Notes under the pieces: generated by a model
Told to the model about the DNA's origin: nothing
Seen by the model: the letters and a program-made list of their open reading frames with translations, nothing else
The model's database searches: none
Assembly: GCA_021772095.1 (NCBI GenBank)
Contig: JADYXR010000205.1
Coordinates: 24,825-88,824, forward strand
DNA: 64,000 nt
Direction: 5' to 3'
Origin: Candidatus Obscuribacter sp.
GTDB lineage: Bacteria > Cyanobacteriota > Vampirovibrionia > Obscuribacterales > Obscuribacteraceae
In this document: piece by piece, positions 20,796-31,226 of the stretch
How positions within the stretch are numbered: the first letter of the stretch is position 1
Layout: every line of letters begins with the position of its first letter
Made by a program: the position numbers and the translations under genes

Positions 20796-23700
20796 ACTGG
20801 AATATTTCCGCCTGGTGCATTCGTAATCCAATTCCTCCTGTAATTCTCTTTCTTCTCCTTACTGTTTCAGGGATACTCGCGCTCGTTTCGCTCGGTATTG
20901 AAGAAGAACCAAACATTGATGTGCCCTGGGTTTCCGTAACTGTTACGCAGAGCGGCGCCGCACCAATGGAATTGGAAACACAAATTACGCGCCGAGTCGA
21001 AGACGCGGTGGCCGGTGTCGCCAATGTGAAACACATTCGATCTACTTTGCACACCGGCGTCTCCAACACCGATGTCGAATTCGAGCTCGGCACCAACAGC
21101 GACCGTGCCACCAACGACGTGCGCGAGGCCGTGACCCGCATTCGGCAACACATGCCGCGCGGCATCGACGAACCGATCATCCAGCGCCAGGATTTCGTCG
21201 GCGATTCCGGCATCACTTATATCGTCGAATCCAAAGATCGCTCGGCGATGGATTTGACTTATTTGATTGAAAACGATTTCTCGCGGCAGCTGATGGCGAC
21301 GCCTGGAATCGGGCAAGTCTATCGATTCGGTGGTGTGGATCAACAAATCCTCGTCGACCTGGATCCGGTGCGTTTAGAAGCGCTCGGAGTGACCGCCGAC
21401 ATGGTCAATCAACAGCTCCGAGGACTGAACATAAATCTGCCTGGTGGACGCGGCGAGATTGGCTCATCGGAACAATCGATCAGAACGCTCGGCAGCTCTC
21501 ATGACGTGGCGACCTTGAAGTCAACACGCATCGCGTTACCCGGAGGACGCTGGGTGGCACTGAACGCGTTGGGTGAAGTTACCAACGGCTCGTCTGAACA
21601 GCGCCACATGGCACTGCTGGACGGCAAGCCCGCAGTCGGCATGGAAGTAGTTCGACGCCGTGGACACAACATTGTATCTGTCGAAAAAGACGCCGACCGC
21701 ATCGTGGCGGAACTCAGTAAAAAATATCCGGATATCAAACTCACTCGCGTTTTCAGTGGTGCCCGTTATGTTCGCGAATCATGCGAAGCGACCTTCGAAT
21801 CACTGATTCTAGGGGCGCTTCTGGCGGTTATTGTAATCTGGGCGTTTCTACGCGACAGCAGAGCGGCTGCGATATCCGCGCTGGCAATGCCATTATCTGT
21901 GATACCAACTTTCGCGTTCATGAAAGCGGTCAATTTTACTCTCAATGATATGTCTTTGCTCGGACTTGCGCTGGTCATCGGAATCCTGGTCGACGACGCG
22001 ATCGTTGAAATCGAAAACATCGTACGGCACATGAACATGGGCAAAAGCCCATATCAGGCTGCTATTGATGCCGCCGACGAGATCGGTTTAGCCGTCGTTG
22101 CGACAACGTTAGCCGCTGTGGTTGTGTTCCTTCCGGTTGCATTCATGGGTGGAATTCCAGGACAATTTTTCAGGCAGTTCGGTCTAACAGTATCCGTAGC
22201 CGTGTTTTGCTCACTACTCGTAGCGCGACTAATCACGCCACTTATGGCAGCTTACTGGCTCAAGGATTCGAAAGAAGATCACAGCGAGAGCTTCAAAACA
22301 AAATCTATGATGGTGCTCTAAATGTCGTGATCAAACATCGATTGATTACAGTCATCGCCGGAATTATTTTCTTCGCGGCAAGCATCTACCTTTTCCAATC
22401 ACTGCCCACATCGCTCGTCTCGAGAATCGACCGCGGTGAGTCACACGTCAACATTGAACTACCGCCGGGTTCTAAACTTCGCGACACCATTGAGGTTGTT
22501 CAGCAGCTCAGCTTCATCGTTTTAAAGCATCCTGAGGTAAAGACCATCTTCGCCAATGCTGGCAGTGGTGGCGAAGTGAACAACGGACGGCTGATCATCT
22601 TATTGAAACCACGCGATCAGCGAAAATTATCGCAAGATGAATTCGAAGAGGCGATTCGTCCGGAGCTGCTACAAGTTCCCGGTGCGCGCATCAACTTCGG
22701 CGGCGGCTGGGGATCCGGGGCGGTCCATATCCTTCTGACCAGCCACGATCCGGAAGTTCTCGTTCAAACAGCACAAGAACTTTTAAAACAAGTTCGCGGC
22801 GTGCCCGGTCTCACCGATATTCAGTCCAGCGCTGCAGCACTGAGACCAGAACTGGTTGTCCATCCTGATTTCGCTCGCGCAGCAGAACAAGGCGTGTCGG
22901 TCGAAGCGATCGCTCGCACCGCACTAGTTGCCACCATGGGTGATATCGACGCTAATCGTCCGAAATTTGATCTGAGTGACAGACAGATACCAATTGTGGT
23001 GCGCATCGATCCTAAGTTTCGGCACAAACTTTCGGTAATCGGCAATCTCAAAGTCGCCGGAACAGGCGGACGACTCGTCCCACTTTCCAGCGTCGCGCAC
23101 GTCGAATTCGACAGTGGTTTGTTCAAAGTCGATCGCTACGATCGCGCACGGCAGGTTTCCGTCACTGCAAAATTTGGAGCCGGTTTAACACTCGGCGAAG
23201 CAATCAAAAAGATTCACGACCTGCCGGCATTCAAACATATGCCTCCATCAGTGAAAGAACACAAAGCTGGTGACGCCGAAATTCAGAGCGATATTTTCGG
23301 CGGCTTCGGCTATTCGATCATCACCGGAGTCTTGCTGATTTACGCTGTTCTCGTTCTTCTGTTCCGCGGATTCCTGCAACCGTTCACAATCATGATGTCG
23401 CTGCCTCTGTCGCTGGGTGGCGCGCTGATTGGACTGCTCTTGTTCAACAAACCAATCGATATGTACGCGTTGATTGGCATCGTCATGTTGATGGGACTGG
23501 TCACGAAGAACGCGATTCTGCTGGTTGAGTATTGCCTCGTCGCGATGAAGAACGGCATGACCCAAAACGAAGCAATTTTCAGCGCCGGTCGAACGAGAAT
23601 GCGTCCGATTCTTATGACGACTACCGCGATGATCGCAGGCATGATGCCGATTGCAATTGGCTTAGGCGCGGGTGCCGAGGCACGAGCACCAATGGCAATT

Positions 23701-23892
23701 GCTGTTGTCGGTGGTTTGTTCATGTCCACGATACTGACACTACTTGTGGTGCCAGTTGTTTTCACTTACATGGACGACTTCCAGCGTTTCCTTGCCAAAA
23801 GATTCAAAAAAGATAGTCCCGCGCACGCAGCAACAACTACGCAGAGCGCCGCGTCGAACGAACCCGTTGCCTCTGAAATTGTACAAAAATAG
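20792..23892 (+). pseudogene. RND-family efflux transporter (AcrB/MexB-like), frameshifted
   Basis: ORFs 20792-22321 (LVIGILVDDAIVEIENIVRHM) and 22207-23892 (GIVMLMGLVTKNAILLVEYC) are the two halves of one RND protein; a -1 shift between about 22260 and 22310. Confidence 0.88.
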
Positions 23893-23922
23893 CCGCGCGG
23901 AATCGCAAATTGCTTCAGCTGC

Positions 23923-24007
23923 TTGAGCGACTTCAACTGCTCAGCTGCTTCAGTTGCTCAGCTGCTTCAGTTGAACAGCGGCTTCAGTTGAACAGTTGCT
24001 TCAGTTG
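23923..24007. repeat. 17-bp tandem repeat array (5 units)
   Basis: (CT/AA)CAGCTGCTTCAGTTG units at 23923, 23940, 23957, 23974, 23991. Confidence 0.9.
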
Positions 24008-24331
24008 TTCATTTACCGATATTCGTTAAAAGAGTCGCAAATGAATTGCAACGATTCAACCGCGACATTTGGCACAGCAGCGAAAATCTAGACTTGGCAA
24101 ATTGGGATCGAGATCCAGACTCGGTGAATCATTTCCATGCCAGTCAGCGTCGGAAAACAATAAGGAGCCATCAACATCGAGCACATTGAAACCAGCCAGG
24201 AGACTGGCGAAGTCAATATTCTGATCTGGAACGTTATGTGACATAGTCTCGGTTGAAGGGTCAGGATTTGCTATAATCGCAGGCATAGTCACAAAAGTCC
24301 ATTTAATTCTGGGCGCGAGGAGTTCGAACTA

Positions 24332-24928
24332 ATGGTTGAGAAGCCACCATCTGATTCTAGCGATGCCGACAAACGACCTTACGTTTATCAGGAAATCGAA
24401 CGTCAACTGATGACGTTGATTAGTCAGGAGAATCAGGACGCTGCCAAAAATATCTTTGCAGATTTGCTAAAAATGGGACGCGACGGCTATCAGTTCGGCG
24501 TCGATTTGATTAGTGAACTTTGCACGGAACTCACCGGCGTTAAATCGCTTCAGATCGTCCCCAAAGGTCCGCTTGAACTCGACGTGGATATTAAGCGCAA
24601 GAATGAACTGGTGCTGAAGTTTAAGCACACCATCGCGCCGCTGATCGACATTACCGCGATCACGTTCGGCGAAGATTTAAATTTTGGCGCAGTGGTCGAC
24701 AAAGAGAAAAAAGGATTGCGAATGAACATTCGTCGCGGTCTAAAACTATCACTCAAACTCGGTCCACTGGACAGCACCATCGATGTAAAAGGAAGCGCGT
24801 TGCTTTCACGAAACGACCGCAATCAACTGTTGTTATCTACCACGGTCGTGGTTCCAGGGATGGATAACCCAGTCACACTGTCGATTCCATTGACGCAGAT
24901 TTTTGCTCAACGTAAAAGCGGGCAGTAA
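24332..24928 (+). CDS. Hypothetical protein
   Basis: 198-aa ORF with ATG and purine-rich upstream sequence; no recognised domain. Confidence 0.65.
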   Translation: MVEKPPSDSSDADKRPYVYQEIERQLMTLISQENQDAAKNIFADLLKMGRDGYQFGVDLISELCTELTGVKSLQIVPKGPLELDVDIKRKNELVLKFKHTIAPLIDITAITFGEDLNFGAVVDKEKKGLRMNIRRGLKLSLKLGPLDSTIDVKGSALLSRNDRNQLLLSTTVVVPGMDNPVTLSIPLTQIFAQRKSGQ

Positions 24929-25107
24929 GAACCAAACGCTTCGCACCGAGTTTTTAAAACGAGAAGAGTTTCAAAACGAGAACTAGTGCTCCTAACAGTA
25001 CAAGTTTTCAAAACAAAAGACGTGCACCAAACACAACAAGTGCTTAGAACAAAACACGTGAAGTGCTTCAGTCGAATAAATCCAAAGTGATACCATCAAC
25101 GTTACAA

Positions 25108-25859
25108 CTATCGTGGCGTGAAAAAGTTTCTGAACATCTGTCCGAAAGTTCCAGCGACAGTCTTGGGCGCATCTTCATCCTCTTGCGCAATCGCTGACAC
25201 GAAATTTTTTGTTTGTTCGACCGTAATCGTCGGAGTCAACGGCGGAACGTTTGGATCGACATGACAGTCGAGCACCACCGGTGATGTCGCAGCGAGTGCA
25301 GCACTTAACGCTGGATAGATATCCTCAGGCGTGAGAATTTTGATTCCTTTCAATCCGATAGAATCCGCGTAGTCTGCGTACGAAAACGCGGGAATGTCCT
25401 GCGATGCCTCAAACTTCGGATCGCCCTCCATCGTTCGCATCTCCCACGTCACAAAATTCAAATCTTTATTGTTTAGAACTAAAACAATCAATCGTGGATC
25501 GAGCCACTCCTTCCAATATTTGGCGACCGTGAGCAACTCTGCATTTCCTCCCATCTGCATTGCACCATCGCCAACGAACGCAAACGCGGGACGTTCGGGA
25601 AAAGCGAATTTAGCCGCGATCGCATAAGGCAGTGCGCAGCCCATCGACGCGATATTCAAGTTCGTCGCGGCATGATGGCGTCCGCGTCCGGCGGGCTCGC
25701 CATCACTTCATGGCGCACCTGGACGAAATCAATTAGTTCATTACTGCGATTAAGCGCTGCAAGAAGCGGATTGATGCCATCACCCGGATATCCATATATT
25801 CGTTTCACACCCCAATCAGAAAGCCGGTTTACTACGAAATCACTGATATTCTCGCTCAT
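25108..25859 (-). pseudogene. Thiamine pyrophosphate-dependent enzyme (pyruvate oxidase/acetolactate synthase-like) with large internal deletion
   Basis: N-terminal 50 aa (MSENISDFVVNRLSDWGVKRIYGYPGDGINPLLAALNRSNELIDFVQVRHEVMA) is joined out of frame to the C-terminal TPP domain (NIASMGCALPYAIAAKFAFPERPAFAFVGDGAMQMGGNAELLTV); the central region is absent. Confidence 0.85.
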
Positions 25860-26146
25860 AAAAAATTTCCTGTTGTTGTGCTTGCAAACGCTCGCCGCTA
25901 TTGGGTCCGCAAATTTTAGTGCTGTATTACTAGTAGCGAAAATTCACCTCTGCGAAGACGTAGACAGCATAAAAAGTACGAAATTGTCACCTTCCATTCA
26001 TCACCCGAACCAATTGTCAGGGATCTCCCCAGTGTCACTCCTGGGCGAAACGCCTATTCTGGTTAAGCTGGTGAGCACACATTCCCATTTACTAGTGGGC
26101 TGCCCGGCGTTGTCCGAATGCAAGCTATACTCAAGGAACCGCCGAT

Positions 26147-27100
26147 ATGAACGACAGTGCTCCGGCCGTTGAAGTGACAGACCTTCGCAAGACGTACAAA
26201 GGAGGCAACGTTTGCGCGCTCGACGGCATTAGTTTCACAGTCGGGCAAGGCGAAATTTTTGGCTTGATCGGACCCAATGGTGCAGGCAAAACGACTTTGA
26301 TCGGCTGCCTGCTTGCCCTCCTGCAGCCCGATTCCGGCAGCGTTCGAATATTCGGTAAGCCCGCGGATTTTATGTCTGTTCGAAAAGAGACAGGTTATGT
26401 TCCTGAACGCTCGGATTTCGAGCACTGGATGTCCGGTCGGCAATTTCTCGAATATCATCACGGTTTGGCAGGACTAAACAAAAGCACTCGCAAACGCGAC
26501 ATCGACGAATGTCTGGAGATGGTTGAACTGGCGAAGTCGTCCTGGGATCGGCACCTGCGCACTTACTCTCGGGGCATGCTTCAACGCCTCAACATCGCGC
26601 AACTCTTAATTGGTAAACCAAAACTCGCACTGCTCGATGAACCGACTCTAGGATTAGATCCAACTGGAGTTACTGTGGTTCGAAACGTGATTAAAAACAT
26701 GCGAGAGATGGGAGTGACAGCAATCATCAATTCGCATCAACTGGATGAAGTAGAGCGGCTCTGCGACAGGGTCGCATTCATCCGTCAAGGCAAGATTGCG
26801 TCGATTGAAACGATCAAAGGCGGAACGATCACCGACTACATTTTGTTCGTAAGGTGGAGCGAAAATCAACTGAACGGATCCCTTGGATCCGTGGTGGAGA
26901 GAGCCGCCGCGTTGTCGCATACAGCACTGAACGAGTGCCACCACGACTGGGGTCGCTTCCGCGTAAGAGATCATCTTGCGGCAACTGAACTTCTTAAACG
27001 ACTCATTGCAGAAGGTGTTCCTATCGAAGAAGCCGTCCCCGAACGGATGCGTCTAGAGCAGTTGTTTGCTGGAGAACAGGGAGGCGAGTCAAATGAATAG
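26147..27100 (+). CDS. ABC transporter ATP-binding protein
   Basis: GPNGAGKTTLIGCLL Walker A, YSRGMLQRLNIAQLL signature, LALLDEPTLGLDP Walker B. Confidence 0.96.
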   Translation: MNDSAPAVEVTDLRKTYKGGNVCALDGISFTVGQGEIFGLIGPNGAGKTTLIGCLLALLQPDSGSVRIFGKPADFMSVRKETGYVPERSDFEHWMSGRQFLEYHHGLAGLNKSTRKRDIDECLEMVELAKSSWDRHLRTYSRGMLQRLNIAQLLIGKPKLALLDEPTLGLDPTGVTVVRNVIKNMREMGVTAIINSHQLDEVERLCDRVAFIRQGKIASIETIKGGTITDYILFVRWSENQLNGSLGSVVERAAALSHTALNECHHDWGRFRVRDHLAATELLKRLIAEGVPIEEAVPERMRLEQLFAGEQGGESNE

Positions 27101-27881
27101 CACCATCATGAAGTTCACCGCAATGTCGGCGTGCCTCGACCCACTAAAGCTACTCTACGTCTTTATGCTCGGCTTCGTCATGCCCATCGGTATGAAAGTC
27201 GCGTCTATGTTTCACGGTGCCTCTGATTCGCAAACATTCGAGATGCTCACAGGCAAAGTCGGAGTCGCGTTCGTTTTAATGGTACTCTGCCTCGGTCTCG
27301 CTGGAAATAGCGCCACACAAGGACGAGGAGGAGAATACCTACCTTTGATTTTTACGCGACCGGTGACGCGTTCAGAATACGTTTTGAGCAAGTGGTTAGT
27401 CATCACATTGATCGGTGGAACACTAGCCGCACTGCAGAACATCATCGTCGCCGCGATTGGTTACAGCATGGGTGAAGTTATCACATTCTCTGCAGTGTTC
27501 AGCATGATCGTCGAACGATTCATGGATGCAGGATTAATATCCGCAGCAATGATTTTGACAATGCTGAACAAAAAACCTGCGTTCCAGATCGTGGCGATAC
27601 TTTCATTCTACATTTGGCTTGCCGGTCAAACCATACCACCAGTCAGCGTTGCCGGGATGAGTGCGGGCGGAGATTTATCAATCGAAGCAACCAAGTTTAT
27701 GCTTTCTGCATCACAATACATTGCTGACTTGATACTACCGACGGTGAACGTCTACGATTTGATCAGCACTAAAGTTTTGTCACTGTCACCATTGCTTTCT
27801 TATCTATCAGCGGTCACTCTTTATCTTGCATTTGCAATCGCGTCGACGAACAAAAGGGAGTTTTTCTATGGCACCAACTAA
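27093..27881 (+). CDS. ABC-2-type permease
   Basis: Multi-TM protein overlapping the end of the ATPase gene; LPLIFTRPVTRSEYVLSKWL motif typical of ABC-2 permeases. Confidence 0.82.
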   Translation: MNSTIMKFTAMSACLDPLKLLYVFMLGFVMPIGMKVASMFHGASDSQTFEMLTGKVGVAFVLMVLCLGLAGNSATQGRGGEYLPLIFTRPVTRSEYVLSKWLVITLIGGTLAALQNIIVAAIGYSMGEVITFSAVFSMIVERFMDAGLISAAMILTMLNKKPAFQIVAILSFYIWLAGQTIPPVSVAGMSAGGDLSIEATKFMLSASQYIADLILPTVNVYDLISTKVLSLSPLLSYLSAVTLYLAFAIASTNKREFFYGTN

Positions 27882-28617
27882 TCCCGAGAGCAAGTCCAAT
27901 GACAGATCGACAAGAGTGATGCCGCAAGCACTTGTGCTGGTCGCTGCGCTGTTTCTGGTCGGAAGAATCACAGACATTGGATTTCAACTAGCGCGTTCAT
28001 CAGCACCACAGGCAGTGCAGCAATCGATCCAGTGGCACGACCTTCCGGAACTGACAATGGATTCGAATTCGTTCAAAACAAAACAGGAATTTGTGCCACC
28101 ACCAGTGCTTGATGTTTCTCCTGAGACAAAACAGGAGATCGATAAAGTTCTGACGCTCAGCCGCGATCAGAATAAATACGTGCTCTATGAATTCTATGCG
28201 CCGTGGTCCGATCCTTGCAAAAAAATGGAGGCGACCTCGCTGGCCAACGAACAAGTCAACGCTCTGGTAGAGCAGCATTTCATGCCGTTTCGCGTTACAG
28301 ATCGATTGAAGCAACTGGGAAAGAATCCTCGTTTAGTCACCGACCTCCAGAAGAAGTATAGAATCTTCGCTTTCCCAACCCTCGTCATCGTTGATGAGCG
28401 CGGGGAGACGGCGGCAACTCTGGTCGGAAATTGTTCGTCGCTGACCACGTATCGATTCTTGAGTCGAACCATACATTCGCTTGAGCAAAAGAGCCGCGCC
28501 CAGCAGGGAACAAGGATTGGCAGCGACCCGCGGAGCACCCACGAAATATCCGGAATTGTTTCAAGTACCACCGCTTCCAGCAATCAAACTCTTGCCGTGG
28601 AATCGCCTAAAGGATAG
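27868..28617 (+). CDS. Membrane-anchored thioredoxin-fold protein with WSDPC active-site variant
   Basis: YVLYEFYAPWSDPCKKMEATSL...YRIFAFPTLVIVDERGE (cis-Pro FPT); N-terminal TM; overlaps the permease gene. Confidence 0.8.
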   Translation: MAPTNPESKSNDRSTRVMPQALVLVAALFLVGRITDIGFQLARSSAPQAVQQSIQWHDLPELTMDSNSFKTKQEFVPPPVLDVSPETKQEIDKVLTLSRDQNKYVLYEFYAPWSDPCKKMEATSLANEQVNALVEQHFMPFRVTDRLKQLGKNPRLVTDLQKKYRIFAFPTLVIVDERGETAATLVGNCSSLTTYRFLSRTIHSLEQKSRAQQGTRIGSDPRSTHEISGIVSSTTASSNQTLAVESPKG

Positions 28618-28651
28618 ACTCAAAGACATAGATCTGATTTGAGTTGAAACA

Positions 28652-29659
28652 ATGACTAACCAATTGATGCTCCTGCTCGCTGCCCTGGCAATCGGGTGCA
28701 CGCCCGCAATTGCCGCAGAGGCGACCGTTCAGGACGGTCAGAGCAAACCGAGCAACGCCGCGACAGCAGCTACCAGCAGCCCCACAAGCGACGCAATCGA
28801 AGCTGCGGCGACGAGTACAACGCCTGCCGTCGAGTCGAACCCGGCATCAAACACCCCGGTTACGACAGCCACACCGACTGCAACAGCCGCACCAGCTGCG
28901 ACTACCTCAGCGACTTCTTCGCCGACAGCCACGTCGACCACCACATCCCCTGCCGCAGTCGTCCCTGCCAAAGCTAACGTCTCCACGTCACCAGCGGGCA
29001 ACGCGACCCCAACAGTCCTGACCGGCAGCGCCAAAGTGATCGCGTCGACTATCCCGTCTGAAGTCAGCCCAGGACCTTATGAAAACGACCGTAAAAACGT
29101 ACGAAATTGGCTCCTGGAAGCAAAGAAACGCGGAGTCGGCCTGCAAGGATACATTCCGGTTTGGGAAGATATGGAAGCATCTGTAAAGGCCAAAGAACCA
29201 GATGCAACCGTGAAAGCAAAGCTCGACAAGATCTGCAAAAACATCGGCGATCAAGTGAAGAACAGCAGCACGATTCAAAGGTTTCGTCCAAAAAAACCAA
29301 AACCAAATCCTGACGAAGACGTCGAAATTATTCGCGTAAAATGGATCGGCGAGAAAGGAAGCGATCCGATTTTTCGCGACAAAGCGGATAAGTGGTACAA
29401 CAACGCCGTCGACATGCTCAATCCCGATCAGCGCGCCGACCCACTGATGCGCAGAAGACTTCACGACCAACGCGATATCATCTACAAAGAAATGTCGACC
29501 CGCTACGCGAGCGGTGAGAAGAGATGGGCTCCACGTTTGTACAAAAACTTCAACCAGGACTTGAGCCAAAACTACAACCCGAAGGCTGACTCACCATCAC
29601 GGTTTGGCAACTACGGCTCGGAGAACGCTGACGTTCCTCCGATGAAAAACAAACACTGA
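28652..29659 (+). CDS. Secreted Ala/Thr/Ser-rich hypothetical protein
   Basis: Signal peptide MTNQLMLLLAALAIGCTPAIAAEA, low-complexity linker, conserved-looking C-terminal half. Confidence 0.7.
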   Translation: MTNQLMLLLAALAIGCTPAIAAEATVQDGQSKPSNAATAATSSPTSDAIEAAATSTTPAVESNPASNTPVTTATPTATAAPAATTSATSSPTATSTTTSPAAVVPAKANVSTSPAGNATPTVLTGSAKVIASTIPSEVSPGPYENDRKNVRNWLLEAKKRGVGLQGYIPVWEDMEASVKAKEPDATVKAKLDKICKNIGDQVKNSSTIQRFRPKKPKPNPDEDVEIIRVKWIGEKGSDPIFRDKADKWYNNAVDMLNPDQRADPLMRRRLHDQRDIIYKEMSTRYASGEKRWAPRLYKNFNQDLSQNYNPKADSPSRFGNYGSENADVPPMKNKH

Positions 29660-29929
29660 TTTCAATTCGAGCGCAACAACTGGGTTATATTGATCGCACT
29701 TTCGTTTCGATCGCACGCTTGCGTTCCGATCATATCGTTAAATTGATAGATCATTAGATCAGCCTGCACCCCCTACCGCCATCATCCGCTGATACGGCAT
29801 ACCTTCAATTACTTCAAGTTTGCTGTTACGAAGATTGCCTTCGCAAGGGCGTCGGCAACGCTGAAACAAAACGGTGCTACAACAGTTTTGTAAGACACGA
29901 TTCGACTGAGGAGCTGTTGGAGGCACATT

Positions 29930-30184
29930 ATGAGTATACTTGGATTTATTTTTTATTGTCTGGTCGCCGCAATATGCGCAGGCATTGCAGATTACCTCGC
30001 TCCAGGCAGAATTCCTGGTGGTTTTCTCGCATCAGTAGTAGTCGGTATAATCGGTGCCTGGATTGGTGGCATGTTGCTCGGCGCGATGGGACCAGCACTG
30101 GCTGGAGTTTCCCTTCTTCCTGCCATTCTCGGTTCAGCACTTCTGATCTTCCTTCTGTCACTGTTTGGCAGAGGTCGCGTCTAA
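29930..30184 (+). CDS. GlsB/YeaQ/YmgE family (transglycosylase-associated) small membrane protein
   Basis: ILGFIFYCLVAAICAGIADYLAPGRIPGGFLASVVVGIIGAWIGGMLLG. Confidence 0.8.
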   Translation: MSILGFIFYCLVAAICAGIADYLAPGRIPGGFLASVVVGIIGAWIGGMLLGAMGPALAGVSLLPAILGSALLIFLLSLFGRGRV

Positions 30185-30256
30185 AGATTCTGACACCACA
30201 TATAGTGGTACTGGCTGGCGTTGGCAACTAAAGTTATACCCCGCCCAATTGTAAAA

Positions 30257-30283
30257 GGAGAAGCGTGAGCTTCTCCTTTTGCA
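30257..30283 (+). terminator. Rho-independent terminator
   Basis: AAAGGAGAAGC GTGA GCTTCTCCTTTT. Confidence 0.85.
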
Positions 30284-30430
30284 TTTCAATGTCATGTGTC
30301 GGCGCACTTCAACCATACGGTCATGTATCGGTGTGCGACTGGTGTGCTATGAAAGTAACAATCGTCAGAGACATCAAAATTACTGTTCACACTATGGCTT
30401 GTTTGACGATTAATTGGGAGGTATAAAACA

Positions 30431-30835
30431 ATGAGTTTTTTGATTAGACTGGTATTACTGGCGCTGGCATTCCAGTTCCTTTTACCGATGATACCAGGGA
30501 TCCAAGTGCATGGAGGATTCGTAACATCGCTAGGATTAGCGCTTATGTTCTCTGTCCTTGGATGGATCGTCAGCTGGGTCGCCGCACTGATCACCGCGTT
30601 CTTAGCCGTTGGAACTTTAGGACTGGCATTGCTCGTTCTGATTCCGTTATGGCTGGTCGGTTTCTGGTTGCTTCCAGCGTATACGCTGATGCTCACGTCT
30701 GATGTGATGCCGACTTACTTGCAAGTTGCCGGCTGGACTCCTGCGATTATGGGCGGTCTGCTCACACTTGTAATTGGTATCGTCACCGATTCGGATAACT
30801 TCAAGAGAAAGACTACGGTTGTTGAACGCGTTTAA
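30431..30835 (+). CDS. Small four-TM membrane protein (phage-holin-family-like)
   Basis: About four hydrophobic helices; good ribosome-binding context (ggaggtataaaacaATG). Confidence 0.6.
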   Translation: MSFLIRLVLLALAFQFLLPMIPGIQVHGGFVTSLGLALMFSVLGWIVSWVAALITAFLAVGTLGLALLVLIPLWLVGFWLLPAYTLMLTSDVMPTYLQVAGWTPAIMGGLLTLVIGIVTDSDNFKRKTTVVERV

Positions 30836-30877
30836 GTCGCGTTGAGCCAACCATAAAAGGTGTGTTCGGGAACCAGA

Positions 30878-30915
30878 AGAGTCGCATTATGTGCGGCTCT
30901 TCTACCTTTTTGCGC
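30878..30915 (+). terminator. Rho-independent terminator
   Basis: GAAGAGTCGCA TTA TGTGCGGCTCTTC then CTTTTT. Confidence 0.8.
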
Positions 30916-31158
30916 GAGCCGTGTTTTGCCAGTGCGAAGCCGATTCTTGAATCGCTTGCATCAACTCGACAGTAAACCGGATGACACTCAAACCGCGAGA
31001 GTTCAGGTTTGATTTCCGGACAAAAGTTCTTTGTAGCGAAACCATCCTTTAGACTGAAACCAAATTCGTGTGCAAAAGCTGCAGCCACCATCCCCGGTAC
31101 CAAGTTTAGACAAACGCTTTTTTGGCCGACGCGAGAACCGGACCCAAAATGCACATTT

Positions 31159-31203
31159 CAAAAGCCCGCATCTGCTATCCGTGTAAGCAGTTGCGGGCTT
31201 TGA
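31159..31203. terminator. Probable terminator of the sigma factor gene (minus strand)
   Basis: AAAGCCCGCA ... TGCGGGCTTT with nested CTGCT/AGCAG stem. Confidence 0.65.
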
Positions 31204-31226
31204 TTCTCTCTCAGGCTAGTGAATTC

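Noticed and set aside
24056-24292. 78-aa minus-strand ORF ending in CCAKCRG
   Set aside because: Could be a small protein but has no recognised domain and no clear ribosome-binding site; unresolved, so not called.
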